A stretch of 64,000 nucleotides of DNA. Origin: Streptomyces fungicidicus. GTDB lineage: Bacteria > Actinomycetota > Actinomycetes > Streptomycetales > Streptomycetaceae. The position numbers and the translations under genes were made by a program. The notes beneath the pieces are model-generated. The model had not been told where the DNA came from and did no database searches. It saw nothing but the letters and a program-made list of their open reading frames with translations. This document shows positions 23,486 through 31,500 of the stretch, in pieces (position 1 is the stretch's first letter; each line of letters opens with the position of its first letter). Location: contig NZ_CP023407.1 in assembly GCF_003665435.1 (NCBI RefSeq), positions 3,720,001-3,784,000 on the forward strand, in the 5' to 3' direction.

Positions 23486-24388
23486 TCAGCCGGGGAGGCC
23501 GAAGAGCCGGGCCGCGTTGTCGTGGCAGACCGCCCGCAGCCACTCCTCCCCTAGGTCCAGGCGCTCCAGGGCGTGCAGCTGGTGGAGGTACGGATACGGG
23601 ATGTTGGGGAAGTCGGTGCCGAGCAGGACGCGGTCGCCGAGGGCGGCCAGCCGGGGCAGGGACTGGCGGGGGAACGGCGCCATGCGTTCGCTGAAGTCGG
23701 TGAACGCCATCGTGGTGTCCAGCCGCACCTCCCCGTACCGCTGGGCGAGGTCCAGGAAGTCCTCGTACTCGGGCATCCCCATGTGCGCCACCACCAGCCG
23801 CAGCCGGGGGTGCCGGGCCAGCACCCGGGCGACCGGCCCGGGGCCGGTGTGCTTGCCGGGCGCAGGGCCGGACCCGCAGTGGATCACCACCGGGACACCA
23901 GCCTCGGCGAGCAGCCCCCAGGCCGCGTCGAGCGCCTCGTCGGCCGGGTCGTACGCGCCCACCTGCACATGCGCCTTGAAGACCCGCGCGCCCGCCTCGA
24001 CCGCTTCCCGGACGTAACCGGCGACACCGGGTTCGGGGAAGAGCGTCGCGGTGTGCAGAGAGTCGGGGGTGCGGCCCGCGAAGCCGGCCGCCCAGCCGTT
24101 CAGCCAGCGTGCCATGCCCGGCTTGTGCGGGTAGAGCATGGCGGTGAACGCCCGCACGCCGAACTCCCGCAACAGCGCGGCCCGCTCGTCCTCCTCCTCG
24201 CGGTAGGTGATCGGCCACTCGACGCCGCCGGTCAGCGGTCCGAGCGCGTCGAAGTAGGCCCACACCTTGCGCAGCACCCGCTCCGGCATGAAGTGCGTGT
24301 GCACGTCGACGAGCCCGGGCAGCCCGAGCCCCTCCCAGAAGCGGCGTATGCCGTCGGCTTCGGCGCGGGCGCCGGGGTGATCGCTCAT
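23486..24388 (-). CDS. Amidohydrolase (TIM-barrel, amidohydrolase-2 family)
   Basis: A 300-aa metal-dependent hydrolase or decarboxylase of the amidohydrolase_2 family. The HxH motif of strand 1 is VDVHTHF (about residue 28), later metal or active-site residues are VVIHCGSG, VVAHMGMPE and the Asp of LLGTDFPNIPY. Length is normal. Substrate unknown; relatives include aminocarboxymuconate-semialdehyde decarboxylase-like enzymes. The ATG at 24388 is preferred over a start 15 nt upstream. It follows the response-regulator operon in the same direction but with its own upstream gap. Confidence 0.88.
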   Translation of the reverse strand: MSDHPGARAEADGIRRFWEGLGLPGLVDVHTHFMPERVLRKVWAYFDALGPLTGGVEWPITYREEEDERAALLREFGVRAFTAMLYPHKPGMARWLNGWAAGFAGRTPDSLHTATLFPEPGVAGYVREAVEAGARVFKAHVQVGAYDPADEALDAAWGLLAEAGVPVVIHCGSGPAPGKHTGPGPVARVLARHPRLRLVVAHMGMPEYEDFLDLAQRYGEVRLDTTMAFTDFSERMAPFPRQSLPRLAALGDRVLLGTDFPNIPYPYLHQLHALERLDLGEEWLRAVCHDNAARLFGLPG

Positions 24389-24443
24389 GCCGCCCACGAT
24401 CACCCGCGACCGCGCCCGGGGTCCAGAGGGGGCAGGGCCCCGG

Positions 24444-25325
24444 TCAGAACAGCCCGTCCTGTGCCGCCGCCGCCCGGTCCCTGACCGCCCGGACCGGCAC
24501 CGAGAACTCCCCGCCCGCGGCCGGGAGCAGCCCCCACCCCGTCAGCAGCCGGGTGTCCAGCACCACCACGCCCTGCCCGGTCCCCGTCGCCAGATGCAGA
24601 TCCGGCCCGGCCGCGGCCACCAGCTCCCCGCTGACCGTGCCCCCGGCGACCAGCTCGCGCACCTCCGCCGCGGCGGCCGTCGCCCCCGCCAGCCCGAACA
24701 CCCCGACGTGGTCGACGGGCCGGAACGGCTCACGGGCGAGCGACTCCGGCCATCCGGTCAGGGCCACCGCCCGCGCGTGCAGGTCGGCGAGCTCCGCGGC
24801 CCGCTCCCCGTCCCCCGCGGGGAGGACCGCCCGCACCGCCCGCTTGTCGGCGTAGGGGATCCGGTCGGGCACCCGGAGCGCGGCGCGCAGCAGTTCCTCG
24901 GTGCGCCGCGCCGCCATCAGCGGCCCCGTCCCCAGCCAGCTGAAGCAGACCGCCCCCTGCTCCAGCAGCCGCGCCGGCCCGCGCCGCACCGCGGTGATCC
25001 CCACCTTGGCCATCCCGGGCCCGAACCACGCCAGATACACGCGGTAGGGCCGCGGGTCGTCCGCGAGGGTGTCGGCCGCCACCGAGTGCGCCCGGTCCAG
25101 CCGGGCGCACTCCTCGCAGCGGGCCCCCGTGCTCCGCCCCGGGACCGCCGCCCCCAGCGGACAGGCGTGCCCCCGTGCCCCCACGCATGTCCGCACTCCC
25201 CCTTCCGCGACCCCGAACGCCACCCGTTTCCCCCAGGTCAGCGCGGAACAGCGGCCGCCCTCCCAGGCCAGCACGGGGCCGTCGGCCGACCACCGCAGCC
25301 CCGAGCATCTCCACGCCTGTGCCAT
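24444..25325 (-). CDS. DUF2797 family protein
   Basis: A 293-aa protein of the DUF2797 family, recognised from GARGHACPLGAAV, a CxxC-type pair GARCEECARLD, and YLAWFGPGMAKVGIT with its following Arg residues (a GIY-YIG-like fold is plausible for that part). Cysteines and histidines suggest a zinc site. Function is not known. ATG at 25325. It is followed by the amidohydrolase gene after 55 bp. Confidence 0.82.
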   Translation of the reverse strand: MAQAWRCSGLRWSADGPVLAWEGGRCSALTWGKRVAFGVAEGGVRTCVGARGHACPLGAAVPGRSTGARCEECARLDRAHSVAADTLADDPRPYRVYLAWFGPGMAKVGITAVRRGPARLLEQGAVCFSWLGTGPLMAARRTEELLRAALRVPDRIPYADKRAVRAVLPAGDGERAAELADLHARAVALTGWPESLAREPFRPVDHVGVFGLAGATAAAAEVRELVAGGTVSGELVAAAGPDLHLATGTGQGVVVLDTRLLTGWGLLPAAGGEFSVPVRAVRDRAAAAQDGLF

Positions 25326-25463
25326 CCCTCACGAGCGTAGGGGCCGCCACTGACAACGGCCTCTGTTCCAGGCGGGGGTGCGGTACCGCCGAGGTGCTGA
25401 GCGCGGGCCGGAGTGCCAACCTGGTGAGGGGGCCTGCTCGGGGACAGCCGAAAGGTCGGACAC

Positions 25464-25895
25464 ATGGCGAGCAATGTCGGCGGTACCCGCCACCACCAGG
25501 CAGGGTGGGAGGCCAAGAGCCCTTGGGCCACCAGCTGGACGGCCGCGGCGGCGGTTCTGATGACGTTCGGCGGCATCATGGCGATCTTCCAGGGCATCTC
25601 CGCCATCGCCCAGGACAACGTCTTCGTCACCACTCAGAACTTCACCTACGAGTTCAGCCTGACCGGCTGGGGCTGGATCCACCTGATCCTCGGCGCCCTG
25701 GTGACCGCCGCGGGTCTCGCCCTGTTCACGGGGGCCGCCTGGGCACGGGTGGTGGGCATCGTGCTGGCCGGGCTCAGCATGGTCGCCAACTTCGTGTGGC
25801 TGCCCCACGCACCGGTCTGGTCGGTCGCCCTCCTCATCATCGACGGCTTCATCATCTGGGCCCTGTGCGCACCGCGTCGCGAGTCCCGCGTCTGA
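25464..25895 (+). CDS. DUF7144 family membrane protein
   Basis: A 143-aa protein with four hydrophobic helices (about 28-48, 70-88, 92-112, 118-136) and a polar N-terminus, matching the DUF7144 pattern (GWGWIHLILGALV, GAAWARVVGIVLAG). Function unknown. ATG at 25464, with GAAAGG about 10 nt upstream. Its 3' end overlaps the probable start of the potassium-channel gene by 31 nt. Confidence 0.85.
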   Translation: MASNVGGTRHHQAGWEAKSPWATSWTAAAAVLMTFGGIMAIFQGISAIAQDNVFVTTQNFTYEFSLTGWGWIHLILGALVTAAGLALFTGAAWARVVGIVLAGLSMVANFVWLPHAPVWSVALLIIDGFIIWALCAPRRESRV

Positions 25896-26422
25896 CACGC
25901 GCGTCCGCGGTCTGGAAGACCTTCTGGCCCGGACTGGTGGGGGCGGCGGGTGTGGCGGCGATGGTCACCGCCTTCTTCCTGCTGCCCCTGGACGGGCTGG
26001 GCCCGCACCGGCCGGCCCTGAGCTGGACCCTCTTCATCCTGGCCCTGGTGCTGGTGGCCATCCTGCTGCTGCGGCAGGTGGTGCACGTCATGCTCGGCCT
26101 CCCGAACATACGTCCGGGGCTGGTCATCCCCCTGCTGATGACCCTGTCCATCCTGGTGTTCGCGTCCACCTACCTGTCCCTGGCCCAGCTCCCCGGCGAG
26201 CTCGTCGGACTCGACACCCGCCTCGACGCCCTGTACTTCACCCTGGTCACCCTCGCCACCATCGGCTACGGCGACATCACCCCGCACGGGCAGACGGCGC
26301 GCCTGGTCACCATCCTGCAGATCGTCTACTCCTTCATCTTCCTCACGGCTGCGGCCACCGCCCTGACCAATTACTTCCGCACCACGCTCAGTCACCGCGA
26401 GAAGCCCCGCCGTCCCCAGTGA
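25865..26422 (+). CDS. Two-helix potassium channel-like protein
   Basis: A 185-aa membrane protein with selectivity filter TLATIGYGDITP between its last two helices (ion-channel-2 family), plus two further helices at the N-terminus. It should tetramerise into a K+-selective pore; no RCK or cyclic-nucleotide domain follows, so gating is not evident. The GTG at 25865 is the first in-frame start after the upstream stop codons and overlaps DUF7144, but lacks a good ribosome site; an internal GTG/ATG near 25952-25962 is possible. Confidence 0.8.
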   Translation: MRTASRVPRLTRASAVWKTFWPGLVGAAGVAAMVTAFFLLPLDGLGPHRPALSWTLFILALVLVAILLLRQVVHVMLGLPNIRPGLVIPLLMTLSILVFASTYLSLAQLPGELVGLDTRLDALYFTLVTLATIGYGDITPHGQTARLVTILQIVYSFIFLTAAATALTNYFRTTLSHREKPRRPQ

Positions 26423-26495
26423 CGTCCCATGCCGCGCACGGACATGACCGACGGCACGCACACTTGTGGGCGGCCCGTCGGGACGCGGGACCGAG

Positions 26496-27017
26496 TCAGG
26501 CCTCGCGGGGAGCGCTGCGCTCGGCGGGTAGGCCCCGCTTGACGCGCAGCCGGCGCACCCACGGACTCCACCGTGCGGGCCGCTCCGGGGGCGTGCCCAT
26601 CAACTCACGGTGGCAGCGGTCCAGCGCGTCCTCGACCACGGCGTCGTGCACCCAGCGGGTGATCAGCGGCCACATCCACACCATCCGCCCGTGGACGCGG
26701 GCGGATGCCTCGTGCCGCACCACCGTCCCGGCGTGCCCCCCGCGCGTCTGCGGCTCGACGACGAAGCGGTGGTGGCCGCGCAGGCCCAGTCCGGGAGTGA
26801 GCTCGAAGGTGACCATCCGCCCCGGCGTGTAGGCCACGACGGTGTAGGTCATGCTCCCGTGGCCTCCGGTCGCGCCCACCCCGAGGGGCCGGTCGAACGT
26901 CATCGGGGGCCAGTCGTCCACCGGCCACAGCCGGTCGTTCTCGGAGGCGAGCGAGTCGAGCAGCGGGGCGACCTTCTCGGGAGCCACCGGCCACCAACGC
27001 TCATGAGTGTTACGCAC
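26496..27017 (-). CDS. SRPBCC (START-like) family protein
   Basis: A 173-aa helix-grip protein (RWWPVAPEKVAPLLDSLAS, TYTVVAYTPGRMVTFELTPG, HHRFVVEP, ASARVHGRMVWMWPLITRWV). This superfamily binds hydrophobic ligands; the specific ligand is unknown. The GTG at 27017 is chosen because AGGGGG lies about 9 nt upstream. Confidence 0.8.
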   Translation of the reverse strand: MRNTHERWWPVAPEKVAPLLDSLASENDRLWPVDDWPPMTFDRPLGVGATGGHGSMTYTVVAYTPGRMVTFELTPGLGLRGHHRFVVEPQTRGGHAGTVVRHEASARVHGRMVWMWPLITRWVHDAVVEDALDRCHRELMGTPPERPARWSPWVRRLRVKRGLPAERSAPREA

Positions 27018-27205
27018 GTTGCATTTCCCCCTCGGCACGAGCGCGCTTGGCCCGGCCTCGCTCCGGCCGGCCATGGCCGTGCACGCTAGCAAGGCGGGGG
27101 CCGCCGCCGACCGCACGGCGCAGGAACAGGAACGCAGGCTCGCGGGGCCGAAGCGGAAGTCGACGGACGGGCAGGCGGACGACGCCGATGTCACCCACCG
27201 ACGCC

Positions 27206-27238
27206 AGAGGCCCCGCCGGATGATCCGGCGGGGCCTCT
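27206..27238 (-). terminator. Terminator of tRNA-Arg
   Basis: Perfect 15-bp arms (27206-27220, 27224-27238) with a 3-nt loop, 8 nt beyond the tRNA 3' end. Confidence 0.8.
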
Positions 27239-27246
27239 GAACTGTG

Positions 27247-27319
27247 TGCACTCGGCAGGATTCGAACCTGCAACCTTCTGATCCGTAGTCAGATGCTCTA
27301 TCCGTTAAGCTACGAGTGC
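27247..27319 (-). tRNA. tRNA-Arg(ACG)
   Basis: Acceptor GCACTCG/CGAGTGC, D arm with GCTTAACGGATAGAGC, anticodon loop CTACGGA (anticodon ACG), T arm GCAGG TTCGAAT CCTGC, discriminator A. 73 nt without CCA, which is not encoded. Confidence 0.96.
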
Positions 27320-27483
27320 TTGTCTCTTCAGTTTTCTCGCCGCTCCCCGGCCTTTCCGGCCCGCTCGCGGCGACAGGAAGAACATTACATGACTGCCGCC
27401 GCCATGTGAAATCCGTTTGGCCCACCCCTTGTGACCTGCGCGAACGCGGATTCCTGGCTGGTGGGCGGCCGGGGGCCGCAACG

Positions 27484-27516
27484 ACGAAGCCCCGGCCGCA
27501 GGGGCCGGGGCTTCGT
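27484..27516 (-). terminator. Terminator of tRNA-Ser(GCU)
   Basis: Perfect 14-bp arms (27484-27497 and 27503-27516, ACGAAGCCCCGGCC type) a few bases after the tRNA 3' end. Confidence 0.8.
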
Positions 27517-27523
27517 GTGGCTG

Positions 27524-27614
27524 CGGAGGCGGAGGGATTTGAACCCTCGATGGGCTTTAAGACCCAAACCGCATTAGCAGTGCGGCGCCATAGACCGGAC
27601 TAGGCGACGCCTCC
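27524..27614 (-). tRNA. tRNA-Ser(GCU)
   Basis: Class-II tRNA: acceptor GGAGGCG/CGCCTCC, anticodon stem CCGCA/TGCGG with loop CTGCTAA (anticodon GCT), long variable arm, T arm GAGGG TTCAAAT CCCTC, discriminator G. 91 nt. Confidence 0.95.
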
Positions 27615-27794
27615 CCGCACAGACCTTCCGCGCGCGAGCGCGGGTCGATCGGTGCGTGCCGATGATGACACAACCGCTTGGGGTGTCACCAATCGACCCC
27701 CACGGTACTAGGCGGAGAGCCCGCAGGGCAAAGCACTTCCGGCCGTCGCGTCGGCGTGCCGCAACGTCTCGCGCTCCGGCGCGTTGGTCAGGTC

Positions 27795-28292
27795 ATGTCG
27801 CAGGTCATGTCGCAGTTCATGTCACAGGTCGTCCCGCAGGTCGTCTCGCGGATCAGGTCCCGGCTCGTCGCCGGCGCCGCCGCCTCCGCGGCCGCACTCG
27901 CCGCACTGTCCGCCGCACCGCCCGCGGCGCACGCCCAGGAACCGTCCCCGTCCGGTGACCGCCTCACCGTCACCGTGCGGGACGCGGGCGGTGGGACGGA
28001 CGGGACGTTCGAGATCCACTGCCGGCCGAGCGGCGGCAGCCATCCCGACCCGGCCGGGGCGTGCGCGGCCGTCGAGCGGAACACGCGGTGGGGGAAGGAC
28101 GTCTTCGCCCCCGCGCCCCGGGACGCCGTCTGCACCATGCAGTACGGCGGGGCCGCCACCGCCCGTGTCACCGGCACCTGGGCCGGCCGCCCCGTCGACG
28201 CGGCGTACAGCAGGAAGAACGGGTGCGAGATCGCCCGCTGGGACCGGCTCGTGCCGCTGCTGCCCGAAGCGCGCGGCGCGGGGCGCCCCTGA
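27795..28292 (+). CDS. Subtilisin-inhibitor-like (SSI family) secreted protein
   Basis: Up to 165 aa. A signal peptide (basic SRIRSRLVAG, hydrophobic Ala/Leu core, cleavage after AAHA) precedes an SSI-type domain: LTVTVRDAGGGTDGTFEIHC, paired cysteines (HCRPSGG with GACAAV, and CTMQYGG with NGCEI) and a reactive loop where Met follows Cys-Thr, aligning P1 with the Met of SSI. It should inhibit an extracellular serine protease. Start uncertain: the N-terminus repeats MSQV/MSQF/MSQV as three in-frame ATGs 12 bp apart (27795, 27807, 27819), any of which could be used. Confidence 0.85.
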   Translation: MSQVMSQFMSQVVPQVVSRIRSRLVAGAAASAAALAALSAAPPAAHAQEPSPSGDRLTVTVRDAGGGTDGTFEIHCRPSGGSHPDPAGACAAVERNTRWGKDVFAPAPRDAVCTMQYGGAATARVTGTWAGRPVDAAYSRKNGCEIARWDRLVPLLPEARGAGRP

Positions 28293-28568
28293 GGAGGAGA
28301 CGGGGCGCGGTGGGGGGCGCGCGGCGGCGAGTCGGGGCACAGGGGGCGTAAAGGTCCCGCGAAGGTTCCGGACGCGTCGGCGCAGGCAGTCACGGGTTCC
28401 GGGAGCACCCGGCGTCACATCGCCGTCACTTCCTCGTGCGATGTCCGTCCCATCCGGCGTCGCGAGCGCAACCCCAGCGCTTAGAATCCCTCGCGTGACA
28501 CGTTGCGGGCAGGTTGGCAAGATGGCCCGAGCGGTCGGCAGGTCGCGGTAACAGGGAGGAAGCGTCTC

Positions 28569-31500
28569 GTGAGCAGCAGGCCATCCCGAGGCGCTGCTCG
28601 CCTCGCAGCCATACTGGACGCGCTTCCCGACGCCCTGGTGCTGGTCAACGCCAACGGGACCGTCGTCAACGCCAACACCATCGCCCTCGAGGCGTTCGAG
28701 ACCCCGGGCACGGCCCTGGTGGGCCGGGGGCTGCTGGATCTGCTGCCCGAGTTCGACAGCAAGCTCATCCCGGGGTCGATGCGGCGGCCCGACCACGTCG
28801 ACCCCGCGCGCACCAAGCCGACCCGGATGACCGCCCGGCGGACCGACGGGACCGAGTTCCCGGTCGAGGTCACCAGTGCGAATCTGGAGAACAGCCAGCA
28901 GACGTACGACAGTTACGGCTACACCGGCAACGAGCTGCTGATGCTCGTCGTCCGCGACCTCTCCGGCACGGTGGACACCGAGGCCGAGCTCGCGCGTTCG
29001 CAGCGGCAGACGGAGATGATCCTGCGCGCCGCCTCCGAGGGCGTCGTGGGGACCGACACCGACGGACGGATCGTCCTCGTCAACCCGGCCGCCGCCCAGA
29101 TACTGGGCTACCGGGCCGGCGAACTCGGCGGGCGCGAACTGCACACCCTGGTCCTGCACTCGCGCGCCGACGGCGCCCCCTTCCCGTACGACGAGTCCCC
29201 GCTCGCCGACACCCTGCGCTCCGGGCGCAAGCACCGGGTGCGGGGGCAGGTGCTGTACGCCAAGAACGGCGACCAGGTGCCGGTCGACCTGACCACCGCG
29301 CCGGTGCGCGACGGCGACCAGCTCGTCGGCGCCGTGATGACCTTCGCCGACCGGCGCACCTACGACGCGCTCGTCGCCGAGAAGGAGGACGCCGAGCGCA
29401 AGGGCGCCGAGGAGCTGGAGCGGCTCGCCGAGGAGCACGCCTCCGAGCTCACCGCGCTGCGCCAGAGCCATGTCACGGAGCTGGAGGAGCTGCGGGAGCG
29501 GCACGCGGAGGAACTCGCCGCGAACGAGGAGCGGTACGCCGCGCTCGGCGAGCGGGAGAAGGACCGCTACGAGGCCCTCGCCGCCCGGCACGACCAGCTG
29601 CTCACCCTGCTGGGGCGGTCCCTGCGGGGCCCGCTGGACGAGCTGCGCCGTGAGCTGTCCGCGCTGGCCGCCGACGACGCCGGACAGCTGTGGCCCGAGG
29701 CGAACCAGGTGCTCCATCACCTGTCCGCCGGCTACGCCCGGATCACCACCCTCATCGACAACGTCCTCGGCTACCAGCAGCTCGACGCCGGCGGCGGGCA
29801 GGTCGCCCGCACGAAGGTGATGCTCGACGCGGTCGTCGCCGCCGGTGTCGACGGGGCCGTGGAGCTCGTCGGGCCCGGCCGGGTGCAGTTCGCGGTGCAC
29901 GCGCCGCCCATCGAGGCCGAGGTGGAGCCGCGACTGCTCGCGACCGCCCTCGCGCACCTCGTCGCGGACGTCGCGGGCGTCGACGCCACCGGAAACACAC
30001 CCGTGGCGGCGGCGGGCGGTTATCTGGACAACACGGTCGTGGTCGCGGCGGCGCAGCGCGGCGAGGTCGTACGCATCGAGGTGCGCGGGCCCTACGGCGG
30101 CGGCGACCCGGTGCACCAGCCGATCGTGCGCGGGATCGTCCGGGCGCACGGCGGTGTGCTGCAGACGCACGAGGTGCCGGGGATGAGCGGCAGCGCGTAC
30201 GTCCTCGAGGTGCCGATCGGGGGCGGGGCGGGCGCCGTGGCGGCCCCGCCGGCCAGCCAGGACGTGGCGGTTCCGGCCGAGGAGGCCGCTCCCGCCGAGC
30301 CGGCCACGAGCGGTGGCCGGCGGCGGGCGCGGCGTTCCTCCGTGGACGCCTTCCTGGAGAGCGAGATGCCGGGCGCGGACGACGGCGGCTCCGACGGCAC
30401 GGACACCGCGCCCACCGGCCGGCGCAGGCGCCGGGCGGCCGAGGCCGCGGCCGCCGCCGAGGCCGCGGTCGCGACGGCCGCCGAGCCGGTTCGGGCACAG
30501 CTTCCGGCGCAGGCGTCCGGCGGCACCGGGCGGCGGCGTGGCCGGCCGGCCGAGGACGCGACGGGCGCGGTGGGCGCCGAGGTCGAGCTCGCCGGGGCGG
30601 CCGGGGTGTCCGAGGGTGCCGTCGTCACCGCCGCCGAGCACGCGGCGGGGGCCGCCGCGTCGAACACCGGGCTGGGCGGGACCGTACCGCCGCAGGGGGT
30701 GCCCGCACCGTCCGGGCGGCGCGCCCGGCACGGGTCCGGTGAGCAGCAGGCGCTGCCGGCGGCGCTGCCCGCGCCGTCCGGCGGGGACGGGGCGGCCGAC
30801 GCGCCCCAGGCCGGGGTCGCCGTGCACGTTCCCGCCCAGGCTTCGGGGCAGCAGCAGCCGACGGGACGGCGCAGGCGTGCGCTGGCCGCCGCCACCGAGC
30901 GGGCGGCGGCGCAGGAGGCCGCGCCTCGCACGGTGTTCGCGCTGCCTCCGGCCGAGGCGGACCAGGAGCAGCCCGCGGGGCAGCAGGCCGAGGCGGTCGG
31001 GCACGCCGGCGCCGACGAGAGCCGCCACGACGCCGTCGCGCACGACCAGGCCGAGGACCACACTCCGCCGCAGCCGCACCCCACGACCGCGCCGACCGGC
31101 CGCCGCCGGCGGGCCATGGCCCGGCCGGCCCAGCCCGACGGCACGAACGCCCAGGCCCCGGGGGCGCCCGCGCAGTGGGGGACCGCGCCGGTCCCGGCAC
31201 CGGGCGCCGCGGTCCCGCCGCAGGGTGCCGCCGCCGTGTCCCCGCAGGGGAACCCCGCACCGGCGCAGGGCGCCGCCGCACCGGCCCACGGTGCATCCGT
31301 GCCCGCCCAGGGTGCGACCGCTCCGGCACAGGGGGCTCCCGTCCCGCCGCACGGCACTCCGGCACCCGCACAGGGTGCCGCCGTATCCCCGCAAGGGGCT
31401 GCCGTCCCGGCGCACGGTGGTCCCGTACCGGCGCAGGGTGCGGCAGTCCCGCCGCACGGCGGTCCCGTACCGGCTCAGAGCACTGCCGCCGTACCTCCGC

